Assembly (NCBI GenBank): GCA_039821555.1
Contig: JBCBNX010000001.1
Span: forward strand, 174,576-238,575
Direction: 5' to 3'
DNA: 64,000 bases
Source of the DNA: Bacteroidota bacterium
GTDB taxonomy: Bacteria > Bacteroidota > Rhodothermia > Rhodothermales > Rubricoccaceae
The notes beneath the pieces are model-generated. The model searched no databases. It saw only the letters and a program-made list of their open reading frames with translations, and had not been told where the DNA came from. Positions 54,931-64,000 of this stretch are shown piece after piece. The translations under genes were made by a program, and so were the position numbers. Each line of letters begins with the position of its first letter. The first letter of the stretch is position 1.

Positions 54931-57204
54931 ATGAACGCCATTACGCAAACCATTGAAGTGGGTGGCAAGACCATCCACATCGAGACGGGCCGGCTCGCCA
55001 AGCAGGCGACGGGCTCCGTCGTCGTCCGCATGGGCGACACCATGGTCCTCACCACCGTCGTCGTTGCCGACGGCGTGCGCGAGGGCCAGAGCTTCTTCCC
55101 GCTCACGGTCGACTACCGCGAGAAGTACTCCGCCGCGGGCAAATTCCCCGGCGGCTTCCTGAAGCGCGAAAACCGCCCGTCGGACAAGGAGGTGCTCACG
55201 AGCCGCGTCATCGACCGCACGATCCGCCCGCTCTTCCCGGACGGCTTCATCAACGAGGTCCAGATCATCACCGGCGTCTACTCCGCCGACTTCGAGATCG
55301 ACGCCGACATGCTCGGTGGCGTCGGGGCCTCGGCGGCGCTCAGCGTCACCGGCGCTCCGTTCGACGGCCCGACCGCGCACGTCCGCGTGGGCCGCGTCGA
55401 CGGCGAATTCGTCCTGTTCCCGACCAAGTCGGAGCGCGCCGAGAGCGACTTCGACCTCGTGGTCGCGGGCAAGGAAGACGCGCTCGTGATGGTTGAGGGT
55501 GAGATGGACGAAGTCTCCGAGGCCGACATGATGGACGCCTTCGACTTCGCCCACAACGCCATCAAGACGATCATCGCCGGCATCAAGGAACTGCGCGCCA
55601 AGTACGAGGCCGACCGCGGTGTTATCGAGCCGATGGAGTACACCACGACCGCGCCCGACCCGGCGCTCGTGGCGGACATCTACGGCCGCGTCAAAGACGC
55701 CGTCGAAGCGCACCTCCGCAAGCCCTACGCCAAGGCCACCTTCTACGGCGGCATCCGCGACATCCGCACCGACCTCCTGAACACCCTCTTCGAGATCAAC
55801 GAGGACGGCGAGCAGGGCGTCGAGCTGTACAAGGACACCTACTCCTACGGCGACGCCAAGAAGGCCTTCTCGAAGGCCGAGAGCCAGGTCATGCGCGAGA
55901 TGATCCTCGGCGAAGGCCGTCGCCTCGACGGGCGCGCCACCGACGAGGTGCGCGACATCTGGAGCGAAATCGGCTACCTACCCAAAGCGCACGGCTCGGC
56001 CATCTTCACGCGCGGCGAGACGCAGTCGCTCGTGTCCGTCACGCTCGGGACCGGCCGCGACGTGCAGGCCGTCGACCAAGTCTTCGACACCCAGGACAAG
56101 CGGTTCTACCTGCACTACAACTTCCCGCCCTTCTCGACGGGCGAGGCGAAGTTCCTGCGCGGCCCCGGCCGCCGCGAGATCGGCCACGGCTACCTCGCCG
56201 AGCGCGCCCTCAAGCCGATGCTGCCCACCGAGGAGGAGTTCCCCTACACGGTACGCGTCCTCTCGGACATCCTCGAGTCGAACGGCTCGTCGTCGATGGC
56301 GTCGGTCTGCGGCGGCTCGCTCGCCCTCATGGACGCCGGTGTGCCGATCAAGAAGCCGGTCGCGGGCATCGCGATGGGCCTCATCGCCGACGGCGACCGC
56401 GTGGCGGTCCTGAGTGACATCCTCGGTACCGAGGACCACCTCGGCGACATGGACTTCAAGGTCACCGGCACCGAAGACGGCATCACGGCCTGCCAGATGG
56501 ACATCAAGATCGACGGGCTCCAGCGCTCGACGATGGAGACGGCCCTCAGTCAGGCTAAGCAGGGTCGCGACCACATCCTCGGCGAGATGGCGAAGACCAT
56601 CGACGAGGCCCGTGGCGACCTCGCGCCGAACGCCCCGCGCCTCTTCCAGATCGTGATCGACGCCGAGTTCATCGGCGAGATCATCGGGCCGGGTGGCAAG
56701 AACATCCGCGGCCTCCAAGCCGAGACGGGTACCAAGATTGACATCGCCGAAGAGAACGGCAAGGGCTACGTCACCATCGCGGCTGAGGAAGGCCCGGGTG
56801 CCGAGAAGGCCATCGAGGTCATCAAGGGCATCGTGTCGGTCCCCGAAGTGGGCGACCGCTACGACGCGAAGGTGATCAACATGCTGCCCTTCGGCGCGAT
56901 CCTGGAGCTGATGCCGGGCAAGGAGGCCCTCCTCCACGTTTCGGAGATGGCCCACGGCTATGTCAACAGCCCGGAGGACATCGTCCAGATCGGCGACCGC
57001 ATCGAGGTCGAGCTGATCGAGGTCCGCGACGGCGGCAAGCTCCGCGTGAGCCACAAGCCGTTCCTCCCCGAGCCTACCGAGGAGGAGAAGGCCGCGATGC
57101 GCGAGCGTCGTGAGCGTCGCGACAGCCGTGGCGGTGGCCGTGGCGATCGTCGTGGCGGTGGCCGTGGCGATCGTCGTGGTGGCGGTGGCCGTCGCCGCGA
57201 CTAG
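54931..57204 (+). CDS. pnp: Polyribonucleotide nucleotidyltransferase (PNPase) with RGG tail
   Basis: A 757-residue phosphorolytic 3'-5' exoribonuclease. Two RNase PH-like domains flank a helical domain (MGDTMVLTTVVV, FKRENRPSDKE-like KRENRPSDKEVL; FPPFSTGE and VCGGSLALMDAG). A KH domain (EIIGPGGKNIRGLQAETG) and an S1 domain (VINMLPFGAILELMPGKEAL) follow. The last 30 residues are Arg/Gly repeats (GGGRGDRR) encoded by 24-bp tandem repeats, an added RNA-binding-like tail. The ATG at 54931 fits the family N-terminus; an ATG at 54919 would add four residues. Confidence 0.97.
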   Translation: MNAITQTIEVGGKTIHIETGRLAKQATGSVVVRMGDTMVLTTVVVADGVREGQSFFPLTVDYREKYSAAGKFPGGFLKRENRPSDKEVLTSRVIDRTIRPLFPDGFINEVQIITGVYSADFEIDADMLGGVGASAALSVTGAPFDGPTAHVRVGRVDGEFVLFPTKSERAESDFDLVVAGKEDALVMVEGEMDEVSEADMMDAFDFAHNAIKTIIAGIKELRAKYEADRGVIEPMEYTTTAPDPALVADIYGRVKDAVEAHLRKPYAKATFYGGIRDIRTDLLNTLFEINEDGEQGVELYKDTYSYGDAKKAFSKAESQVMREMILGEGRRLDGRATDEVRDIWSEIGYLPKAHGSAIFTRGETQSLVSVTLGTGRDVQAVDQVFDTQDKRFYLHYNFPPFSTGEAKFLRGPGRREIGHGYLAERALKPMLPTEEEFPYTVRVLSDILESNGSSSMASVCGGSLALMDAGVPIKKPVAGIAMGLIADGDRVAVLSDILGTEDHLGDMDFKVTGTEDGITACQMDIKIDGLQRSTMETALSQAKQGRDHILGEMAKTIDEARGDLAPNAPRLFQIVIDAEFIGEIIGPGGKNIRGLQAETGTKIDIAEENGKGYVTIAAEEGPGAEKAIEVIKGIVSVPEVGDRYDAKVINMLPFGAILELMPGKEALLHVSEMAHGYVNSPEDIVQIGDRIEVELIEVRDGGKLRVSHKPFLPEPTEEEKAAMRERRERRDSRGGGRGDRRGGGRGDRRGGGGRRRD

Positions 57205-57230
57205 GCGCTGAGCCACGCTGCAAAGCCTGA

Positions 57231-57265
57231 GCGCCCCGGAGGTGGAACCCGCCTCCGGGGCGTTC
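57231..57265 (+). terminator. Intrinsic terminator after pnp
   Basis: CGCCCCGGAGG (232-242) and CCTCCGGGGCG (252-262) give a perfect 11-bp stem with a 9-nt loop, followed by TTCTGTAT. The T-tract is short. It lies 28 bp after the pnp stop. Confidence 0.7.
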
Positions 57266-57350
57266 TGTATCGGGCCCACTTGTGGCATACACTTCGGTCC
57301 GCGGAATTGCCGAACCCTGCCACGCACCTCTCCTGGAGCACTTCGTCTTG

Positions 57351-58619
57351 ATGCAACTCACCTCCTCCATCGACCTCGGCTATCCTGTATTCGAACGCAC
57401 GATCCTGCCCAATGGCCTGCGTGTCGTGACGGAGCAGATTCCGTCGGTGCGCTCCATCTCCGTGGGAGTCTGGATTGGCGCGGGCAGCAGAGACGAGGCG
57501 CCCGAGGAGGCCGGGCTGGCCCACTTCATCGAGCACATGGTCTTCAAGGGGACCACGCGGCGCCGGGGCCATCACATCGCGCAGCGCATGGAGGCCGTCG
57601 GCGGCTACCTCAACGCCTTCACGTCGAAAGAGTACACCTGCTACTACGCCCGCGCTCTCGACGAGCACCTCGGCCGCGCCCTCGATGTCGTCCTCGACCT
57701 TGCCCTCGATCCAGTCTTTCCGGAGAAGGAAATCGAGAAAGAGCAGGACGTGGTGCTGGAAGAGATCAAGATGTATGCCGATGCGCCTGAGGACCTGATC
57801 TTCGACCACTACGAGGCGACGATCTACCCCGACCACCCGCTTGGCTGGCCTGTGTTGGGCACCCCGGAGACCGTGCGCAGCTTCACCCGGGACAATCTCC
57901 GGGCGTTCGTCGAGACGCGGTATACGCCGAACCGGCTCGTGGTCTCGGTCGCGGGCAACGTCGAGCACGGCGCCGTCGTTGCGCTCGTTCGCAAGCTCAC
58001 GGCGGGCTTCGACCGCGCGCTCGTGCCGGTTGACCGTGCGCCTGTCAATGGCTATGCGCCGCGTCGCGTCGTTGAAACCAGACCGATCCAGCAAGCGCAC
58101 CTCGTGGTCGGAACGCGCGCGTGGGGACTGCAAGACGAGCGCCGCACAGCGGTGTCCATCCTCAACACGATCCTCGGCGGCGGCATGTCGAGCCGCCTCA
58201 GTCAGAACATCCGAGAGAAGTACGGCTATTGCTACAGTGTCTACTCGTTCGCCAACATGCTTGCCGACGCAGGCGACTTCGGCGTCTACATCGGTGTGGA
58301 CGCGGGCAAGGTAGACCGTGCTCGGCACCTGGTCGAGCGCGAACTCGACAAGCTGGCCACGCGGCGCGTGAGTGATCGGATGCTCAACCGCGCCAAGACC
58401 CAACTCAAGGGCTCGATGATGCTCGGGCTGGAGAGCATGTCCAACCGCATGATGCGCATGGGCAAGGTCGAGCTTGCCTTCGAGCGCTACTTCACGCTCG
58501 ACGACGTGATCGCACACGTGGACGCGGTGACAGCGGACGATGTCCGCGATGTCGCGGCCGCGCTCTTCCGGCAAGACCGGCTGTCATCAATTGCTATCGT
58601 CCCCGAAAAGGGCGCGTAG
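57351..58619 (+). CDS. M16 processing-peptidase-like zinc protease
   Basis: A 422-residue single-module M16B peptidase. The zinc motif is HFIEH (His58, Glu61, His62) with a distal Glu near 137-138 (VVLEEIKMY). RRRGHHIAQRMEAVGGYLNA and YGYCYSVYSFANMLADAGDF match mitochondrial-processing-peptidase-like bacterial proteins, which are often encoded just after pnp. The ATG at 57351 is used. No signal peptide is seen, so it is probably cytoplasmic. Confidence 0.92.
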   Translation: MQLTSSIDLGYPVFERTILPNGLRVVTEQIPSVRSISVGVWIGAGSRDEAPEEAGLAHFIEHMVFKGTTRRRGHHIAQRMEAVGGYLNAFTSKEYTCYYARALDEHLGRALDVVLDLALDPVFPEKEIEKEQDVVLEEIKMYADAPEDLIFDHYEATIYPDHPLGWPVLGTPETVRSFTRDNLRAFVETRYTPNRLVVSVAGNVEHGAVVALVRKLTAGFDRALVPVDRAPVNGYAPRRVVETRPIQQAHLVVGTRAWGLQDERRTAVSILNTILGGGMSSRLSQNIREKYGYCYSVYSFANMLADAGDFGVYIGVDAGKVDRARHLVERELDKLATRRVSDRMLNRAKTQLKGSMMLGLESMSNRMMRMGKVELAFERYFTLDDVIAHVDAVTADDVRDVAAALFRQDRLSSIAIVPEKGA

Positions 58620-58628
58620 CGATACGCG

Positions 58629-59831
58629 TCAAGTGACGGCCTGCGCGGTGCTCGTCAGAATCGTACTGCCAGGCTCCACGGGACGATGGATGTTCTGGCG
58701 CGGGGTGCTCTGGCGCGCGCGCGCGGGATGCTCGGCCGTCCGTTTGAGTGCGGCGGTGATGTGGGTGCAGAGCCGTGACTTGGAGTAGCGCTCCAGAAGG
58801 GGTAGCCGAATGGCCTCGATGTCGGCAGGCTTCATCGACAGGGCTGCGTCCAGGGCGGTCCAAAACGAGTCGGGGACGTCGAGATCGAACCCACCTACGG
58901 AGGTGTAGGGCGCCAGCACTTCTTCCATCGACGTGCCCAAGGTGTAGCACGCAGGGGTGCCTAGCGCATAGGCCTCCAGGACGGGTAACCCGAAGCCTTC
59001 GATCTCCGAGGGCACGAGGACTGCGCGTGCATTTTGATAGTAGGCAACGAGCGATGCTTCGGGTTGTCGGGGGAGCACCTCGACGTGCGTGGTGGCGCGG
59101 GCGTAGGCGGCGAGTTCCTCCGACAAGGCGCCGATGAGCACGAGGCGTGGCAGGTCGCGCTGAGCGGCGAGGCCCAGCCGCCAGAGATCCAAGAGACGTC
59201 GGGTGCGCTTGTGTTTCGCGTCCGAGGCCAGGTGCAGCACGTAGTCCTGTTTCGAAGCATAGGCAGGCGTGACGTGCTCGTAGTGGCAGGCCGCATACAC
59301 GACATCGATGGCGGGCAGGCGAAAGCCGCGGCGCTCGGCAAAGTCCTCGATTTGCCGCTTCGATGTTTCCGACACCGTGGCGATCCGGTCAGCACGCCGC
59401 AGGCTGCGCTCAAGTACGCGTAGCCAGTACGTGTAGCTTGCCGCAGGCCGGTCTTCCGGGTACGTTCGCTGATAAAAGTCGAGGATGGCGTCGTGGATGA
59501 GGAGGAGTGCAGGACGCGTTGGCCGAGCTAGTAGGGAGAGGTAGCCTTTCGGATAGAACCACACATCTGGGCGGGCGGGGATTAGCCAAGGGTGGAAGAG
59601 GTCTGTGAGCAGCCGCGGCCCAACCTGGTCTGTCCGAAATGGGAAGGCACGCGTTGGTACATCGGCTGTTGGACGAAGCGCCGAGCGTGATGTCCAGGCC
59701 TGCAACCTGAGGTTCGGCTCTGCGCTCAGCCCTTCCAAAATGGACTGAGTAACGGTGCTGATGCCGAGCGAGCGGTCACGATGAGGGTTCTGGTCAGCGA
59801 GGTAAACGCCAACGCGGAGCATCGGAGGCAT
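58629..59831 (-). CDS. Glycosyltransferase family 4 (GT-B)
   Basis: A 400-residue GT-B enzyme. The N-terminus LRVGVYLADQNPHRDRSLGI is a typical first strand and Gly loop. RADRIATVSETSKRQIEDF marks the domain junction. The C-terminal donor site has VPSEIEGFGLPVLEAYALGT with the E-x7-E motif. It probably adds a hexose to a polysaccharide or glycolipid; no other capsule or LPS genes are beside it. It is convergent with the M16 gene. Confidence 0.88.
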   Translation of the reverse strand: MPPMLRVGVYLADQNPHRDRSLGISTVTQSILEGLSAEPNLRLQAWTSRSALRPTADVPTRAFPFRTDQVGPRLLTDLFHPWLIPARPDVWFYPKGYLSLLARPTRPALLLIHDAILDFYQRTYPEDRPAASYTYWLRVLERSLRRADRIATVSETSKRQIEDFAERRGFRLPAIDVVYAACHYEHVTPAYASKQDYVLHLASDAKHKRTRRLLDLWRLGLAAQRDLPRLVLIGALSEELAAYARATTHVEVLPRQPEASLVAYYQNARAVLVPSEIEGFGLPVLEAYALGTPACYTLGTSMEEVLAPYTSVGGFDLDVPDSFWTALDAALSMKPADIEAIRLPLLERYSKSRLCTHITAALKRTAEHPARARQSTPRQNIHRPVEPGSTILTSTAQAVT

Positions 59832-60103
59832 GAGTTTGTACGGGCAGAGAGTGGCGTCTGCAAAGTAGGCGGGCCACTCCTGGGAACCAACTGGACGTCA
59901 GCCACCGAGCGGAAAGGAGGGGCGCAAAGACAAGCGAGGCCCACTCAATGACGCCGGGGCTCACGTCGCAGACGACAGCCTCGTGGGGAGACTGCGCGAA
60001 CTTCTCCGTCGTAGCGTAGCCATAACATGCGTGCTTTGGAGTTCTGGGTGGCTGGATGCTAGTCTTCCGCGCTACCACCTCACTCCACCATTCTGCATCC
60101 GCC

Positions 60104-60427
60104 ATGCTGCGTTTCACTACGCGGCGGGCTTGGTTGGCGACGCGCGTGTCCGTTGCTGTCCTGGCGCTGCTGCTCCTCTGCGTCCCGTCTGCGCTCGCGC
60201 AAACACTACCCGACTGGGCGCGGCCGTCCGAACCGACCCCGTACTACGAGGCGGACCCCGAGGCTGTCGCCCCAGAGTTCGATCCCTTCTTCGAGGAAGA
60301 CGATATGCTCGGACCTGAATTGCCTGGCGCGCCTCCTGTCGTACCTGTCGACGGTGGCCTCGGACTCCTTGCCTTGGCGGGAGCTGGCTACGCCGCCCGC
60401 CGTCTCCGCCGCTCCTCTAGCCACTAG
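60104..60427 (+). CDS. Small exported protein with PID-CTERM-like sorting end
   Basis: A 107-residue protein. The ATG at 60104 opens a signal peptide (VLALLLLCVPSALAQ). The mature part is short and acidic. The end, PVDGGLGLLALAGAGYAARR, fits the PID-CTERM pattern: P-[IV]-D-G-G-L, hydrophobic span, then basic residues. Such ends are a Bacteroidota protein-sorting signal. It lies 61 bp upstream of the large T9SS cargo gene on the same strand. Confidence 0.75.
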   Translation: MLRFTTRRAWLATRVSVAVLALLLLCVPSALAQTLPDWARPSEPTPYYEADPEAVAPEFDPFFEEDDMLGPELPGAPPVVPVDGGLGLLALAGAGYAARRLRRSSSH

Positions 60428-60488
60428 GCCCGTCTCGCCGCGTGCCCCCAGCAGTGGCTACCGATCGCTTGCTCTACCTCGCACTGCC

Positions 60489-63400
60489 ATGCGTACTCTG
60501 CTCTTGGTGCTCGTCAGCGTTGGACTCTCCATGTCTGCGCACGCCCAGCTTGACATCACTGCCCTGGAAACCCCCGTCACGGAAGACTTCAACACGTTCG
60601 ACGGCAGCGGCTTCGCGCCCAGTCCAGCCGCAGGACAACTAGACTCGGACAACTTCATCGCTACGGGGTTCAACGGGGGAACGCTCACCTTCGGTGGGAC
60701 GCAAACCAGTAGCGACTTCACCGGCACCACGAACACGGGCGGCGTGGGCACAGGCGGCATCTATGCTGCCGAGGTAGCCTCCGGCGACATCGCCTGGGGT
60801 GTGCAGCCCACCGGCGACGACTTCACGCCGGGGACCTACGTCGTCCAGGCGCAAAACAACGCGGGCTCGGCTTCGGCCTCGGCGACCATCCAGTACGAGG
60901 TGCACGTCTATAACGACCAGGGTAGGTCGAACTCGTTCGGCGCGCTGGGGTATGCCGTCGGGACGTGCGGCACGGAGCCAGGTAGCTACACGGCCGTGCC
61001 CGGAACCGAAGTAGTCTCGCCCGAGGCCGATGACGCGATGCCCGCCTGGGTCGTGACGGCGCGGTCAACCACGTTCCCCGTGGTGGTAGCGAGTGGCGAC
61101 TGCCTGTATCTGGAGTTCGCGAGTGCAGACGTGAGCGGCAGCGGCTCGCGCGACGAGTTCGCGCTGGACGACCTCAGCGTAGAACTCTCGGCGACGGTCA
61201 CCACGACCGTCGCACTCGTAGGCACGAGCGCTTCGGTCAGCGAGGGGGTCGGTACCACAGACCTCACAGTCAGCATCGCCAATCCATCCGGGACTACAGC
61301 AACGACGGTCGAGGTGGCACTCACCTCGGGCGACGCGGCCGATGTGGGGAGCTACACCACCCAAACGGTCACGTTTGCTGCGGGCAGCAGCGCCAATGAG
61401 ACGGTGACCCTGACCGTGACAGACGACATGACCGTCGAGAGCAACGAAGACCTCGTCTTTACGCTTCAGAACGCGTCAGGCGGGGAGGGCGCCACGGTGA
61501 GTACACCCAGTACGTTCACCCTCACAATTCAGGACAACGATGGCGGCGTCTTCAGCCCTGGCGACCTCGTCATCACAGAGTTTATGGCCGACCCCGACTC
61601 GTCGAGCGGTGTCGAAGCGGGCGAATACATCGAGTTGTACAACACGACCTCGTCCGCGCTCGACCTCACCGGGCTCACCTTCGAGGACGATGACGGACAG
61701 TCGTTCACATTCCCCTCAATCATCCTCCAGCCCGGTACGGGCAGCGACAGCTTCGCGCTACTCTGCAACCGCGATATCATCCTCGGTGGTGTGGTGTGCG
61801 ACGCCAACGTGTGCGACGACGGCGGCGACACGACCTGCAACCTGACTGATGATCCCAACCTCGACAACGGTGACGACCAGATCATCATCAAGTCGGGGAG
61901 TACCGTCATCGCGCAAGTCACGATCAGCGACGGCAACCCGAATGGGGCCGAGGTCGGCCGTGAACTCCGGGCCCTCTCGCTGGTGCCCGCCGACGGGCTC
62001 CTCACCGACACGCGGACGAATTCCGGCGGGACGCCCCAGGGCGCGCAGCGCGTGTTCGTAGATGCCACGACCGAGCAGGCCGACGGCAGCTTCGCTTCCC
62101 CAAGAGCGTTCGGCAACACCGCGGCGACGGCGGCTTCGATGACGCTCGGCGGCCAGCGCGGCACCGCCGACACCCTCGACGTTGGCTGGTACATGCTCTC
62201 GGTGCCCTCCACCGGCGTCACCCTGGCCGACCTCGCCGCCCAGAACCTCGTCCAGGGCGTCGACGGCTACTTCGACGACGACACCGACGCAGCAAACATC
62301 TACACGCTCTATGCGCCAGGGACTCCGGACGCGACGCTCGATTTCGTAGAGCCCGGCACGGACACCAACGACGACAGTGGGGTTGGCACGCCGACGGACG
62401 GAACGGACTATGAGTTCGTCCCCGGACGCGGCTTCATCTGGTACCACTACGACCTCGACCTGTCGTTGAGCGCGAGCAGTAGTACCCCGATGCCGTACAC
62501 GCTGTCGGCCGTAGGTAGCGAGCCCGCTGGGCCGGTTACGTTCACGATCCCGGCCGGGGAATTCTACCTCGCTGGCAATCCCTACCAAAACTCGCTTGCG
62601 CTCTCGGGCGTGTCGCAGTCCGGAGGGAGTGGCACCCTGAGCGATGTCGTCCAGGTGTGGGACCCGTTCACCGAGGACGGTGGCGGGACGGGGGCCTACC
62701 GCGTATTCTCGCGCACCGCTGCTGACCTGATGGCCACCTGGCAAGGCTTCTTCGTCGAGAACACGGACGGCTCCAACACGGTCGATGTGTCTGTCGCCGA
62801 CACCGATTCAGAGGGGGGCGTCTTCTACGGGCGGTACGCTTCGCTCGAACGGCGGCGGCTTGGCTTCAAGCTGAGCGGCCGGGACGCTGCGAACAACGTG
62901 GGCACCCTGGATGTCGCAACGGTCCTGCAGTGGATGCCTGGGGCAGAGGTCGGCGCCGATCCGTTCGATGGGTCCAAGCTTAACCCGCTCGGTGGCGCCT
63001 TTGGCACCCTAGCGTTTGTCGGCGAGCGGGCGGGCAAATCCATTCTACGGGCCGTGGACTCTCGACCATTGGAAGCCACAGACTTCGAGGTTGAGCTCGA
63101 CTTCACCACCAACATCTCAGGCGCATTCACGCTGTCCTGGCCGCTCCTCGACAACGTCCCCGGCACGTGGCGCCTCGAACTCGAAGACCGAATGACGGGT
63201 ACTGTCGTGGATCTGCGTTCCGATTCGCTCTACGCCTTCACGAGCAAGCCTGTTGGCGCACGTGCGTTGCCGACCCAGGAGCACCGCCAGGCAGAACTTG
63301 TGTTGCCGTCCTCGTTGCGCGCGACGCCCTCATGGCTGCAGGATGACGCTCGCGGTCAGGCGCCGCGCTTCGTCCTGCGCGTGGCCGACGGCAGCGTTGC

Positions 63401-63686
63401 GAACAGCGACGACATGTTGCCGCGCGGCTACACCTTGAGCGAGGTCTACCCGAATCCCTTCAGCCCCACTGCGGAGTTCACGCTCACGCTCGCCGATGCC
63501 CAGACGGTCCGGGCCGAGGTCTTCGATGCGTTGGGCCGACGCGTCGCCGTGCTCACGGATGGTATGCAGCCTCCAGGCACCCACCGCATTGAGGTTCACG
63601 GCAGTGGGTGGGCGAGCGGCCTCTACGTGATCCGCGTGGCCGGCGAGCAGTTCGTCGAGACCCGACGTGTGACGCTTGTGCGCTGA
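60489..63686 (+). CDS. Large T9SS cargo protein with Calx-beta and lamin-tail domains
   Basis: A 1065-residue secreted protein. The ATG at 60489 begins a signal peptide (LLLVLVSVGLSMSAHAQ). About residues 20-235 are a beta-rich domain starting DFNTFDGSGF. A Calx-beta domain follows (about 238-350; VSEGVGTTDLTVSI, VESNEDLVFTLQN), then a lamin-tail domain (LVITEFMADPDSS ... GEYIELYNTT, about 358-540). A region of unknown fold follows. The final 85 residues are a T9SS sorting domain (LSEVYPNPFSPTAEF, AEVFDALGRRVAVL, terminal RRVTLVR). Likely a surface or matrix protein. Confidence 0.9.
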   Translation: MRTLLLVLVSVGLSMSAHAQLDITALETPVTEDFNTFDGSGFAPSPAAGQLDSDNFIATGFNGGTLTFGGTQTSSDFTGTTNTGGVGTGGIYAAEVASGDIAWGVQPTGDDFTPGTYVVQAQNNAGSASASATIQYEVHVYNDQGRSNSFGALGYAVGTCGTEPGSYTAVPGTEVVSPEADDAMPAWVVTARSTTFPVVVASGDCLYLEFASADVSGSGSRDEFALDDLSVELSATVTTTVALVGTSASVSEGVGTTDLTVSIANPSGTTATTVEVALTSGDAADVGSYTTQTVTFAAGSSANETVTLTVTDDMTVESNEDLVFTLQNASGGEGATVSTPSTFTLTIQDNDGGVFSPGDLVITEFMADPDSSSGVEAGEYIELYNTTSSALDLTGLTFEDDDGQSFTFPSIILQPGTGSDSFALLCNRDIILGGVVCDANVCDDGGDTTCNLTDDPNLDNGDDQIIIKSGSTVIAQVTISDGNPNGAEVGRELRALSLVPADGLLTDTRTNSGGTPQGAQRVFVDATTEQADGSFASPRAFGNTAATAASMTLGGQRGTADTLDVGWYMLSVPSTGVTLADLAAQNLVQGVDGYFDDDTDAANIYTLYAPGTPDATLDFVEPGTDTNDDSGVGTPTDGTDYEFVPGRGFIWYHYDLDLSLSASSSTPMPYTLSAVGSEPAGPVTFTIPAGEFYLAGNPYQNSLALSGVSQSGGSGTLSDVVQVWDPFTEDGGGTGAYRVFSRTAADLMATWQGFFVENTDGSNTVDVSVADTDSEGGVFYGRYASLERRRLGFKLSGRDAANNVGTLDVATVLQWMPGAEVGADPFDGSKLNPLGGAFGTLAFVGERAGKSILRAVDSRPLEATDFEVELDFTTNISGAFTLSWPLLDNVPGTWRLELEDRMTGTVVDLRSDSLYAFTSKPVGARALPTQEHRQAELVLPSSLRATPSWLQDDARGQAPRFVLRVADGSVANSDDMLPRGYTLSEVYPNPFSPTAEFTLTLADAQTVRAEVFDALGRRVAVLTDGMQPPGTHRIEVHGSGWASGLYVIRVAGEQFVETRRVTLVR

Positions 63687-63710
63687 TCGACGGCTTGCAC
63701 ACGCAGGGCC

Positions 63711-63749
63711 CGCCCGCCCCGGTTCGACGTCGGGGCGGGCGCGGTATTT
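63711..63749 (+). terminator. Intrinsic terminator after the T9SS cargo gene
   Basis: CGCCCGCCCCG (711-721) pairs perfectly with CGGGGCGGGCG (731-741) across a 9-nt loop and is followed by CGGTATTTT. It lies 24 bp after the stop codon. Confidence 0.8.
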
Positions 63750-63790
63750 TGGATGCTTCTGCCTATGCTACCCACCTTTGACGCTCCGTC

Positions 63791-64000
63791 ATGCCTGCCT
63801 CGTTCGCCGCTGACCTCGACCGCCTGCGTTCTGGTGCGGTGACCCACAAGGGGCTCGTGGACGGGTTCCTGGCTCGGATCGACGCGCTCAATGGACAAGT
63901 CAATGCGCTGCTCTCAGTCTGCGCGGAGGATGCCCTCGCACAGGCACGCGCCTTGGATGCGCTGCAGGCCGCCGGCACCCTCGACCGAACTACGATGCCG
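63791..64000 (+). CDS. gatA: Probable GatA, glutamyl-tRNA(Gln) amidotransferase subunit A, N-terminal part
   Basis: The first 70 codons from the ATG at 63791 to the window edge. The translation has DGFLARIDALNGQVNALLS, then EDALAQARALDALQAAG, which corresponds to the N-terminal helices of GatA and related amidases (NALLSV, A-x-A-L-D). The catalytic Ser/Lys region is beyond the window, so a different amidase-signature enzyme is possible. Confidence 0.7.
   Translation, partial: MPASFAADLDRLRSGAVTHKGLVDGFLARIDALNGQVNALLSVCAEDALAQARALDALQAAGTLDRTTMP

Noticed and set aside
55978..57327. 449-codon minus-strand reading frame
   Set aside because: Antisense to pnp, which has all PNPase domains; contains ATATAT-like repeats only because of the RGG-coding repeats opposite.
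57201..58574. 457-codon minus-strand reading frame
   Set aside because: Antisense to the M16 peptidase gene with HxxEH.

Overview
The window is about two-thirds GC and gene-dense. It reads as chromosomal DNA from a high-GC member of the Bacteroidota-related Rhodothermota (a Rhodothermales-like bacterium). The evidence is two proteins with T9SS-type C-terminal tails (YPNPF motif, terminal beta domain, ...ATLVR or ...VTLVR endings), a PID-CTERM-like protein, a TonB receptor with a carboxypeptidase-regulatory N-terminus, a UMF1-family transporter, many exported lipoproteins, and starts mostly without Shine-Dalgarno sites. The lineage is inferred from gene content only. I see no tRNA, rRNA, CRISPR array, prophage or insertion sequence.

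Layout. 1-1431: tyrosine catabolism (hmgA partial, hpd). 1603-2976: pyrimidine nucleoside phosphorylase. 3091-5423: a three-gene PspA cassette comprising a full PspA, a short PspA-like paralogue sharing a KT[LI]GR tail motif, and a membrane coiled-coil protein. 5449-9724: M28 peptidase divergent from an FtsX-type permease. 10306-13379: icd with aceK. 13466-15118: an SDR oxidoreductase and a DPM-like glycosyltransferase. 15451-19337: the pdhA-pdhB-pdhC operon, with a histone-H1-like Lys/Ala/Thr tail on PdhA. 19395-25868: DUF2911 protein, phosphoesterase, a lower-GC island with an apparently broken gene, zinc metallopeptidase, DUF4349 lipoprotein and two poorly known proteins. 25913-28662: three TPM-domain genes. 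28830-35988: lipase, two-domain M16 peptidase, zinc-ribbon/TPR protein, ptsI and HPr. 36185-41966: UMF1 transporter, NIF3-like protein, VOC protein, sufS-sufT and MscS. 42137-45826: outer-membrane-like protein and a ccmB-C-D-E cytochrome c maturation cluster with a Cys-type CcmE. 45937-52829: DUF2071 protein and a DUF4331/TPR/TonB-receptor operon. 53014-58619: ribF, rpsO, pnp and an M16 peptidase. 58629-64000: glycosyltransferase, PID-CTERM-like protein, a large T9SS cargo protein and the start of gatA.

The most unusual signal is non-coding. Several gaps between co-directional genes are filled, nearly stop codon to start codon, by imperfect hairpins built from degenerate 7- or 8-bp units. An octamer type (GTGTGRAN) occurs at 212-289 and 40596-40659. 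Heptamer types (AGGTCGN, GAAGTNN) separate pdhA/pdhB (16795-16880) and pdhB/pdhC (17877-17989). A decayed copy lies at 45044-45130 and a related tandem array at 28774-28825. They look like one class of intergenic element with several sequence sub-families. The PspA cassette and the Cys-type Ccm cluster are the most interesting protein systems.
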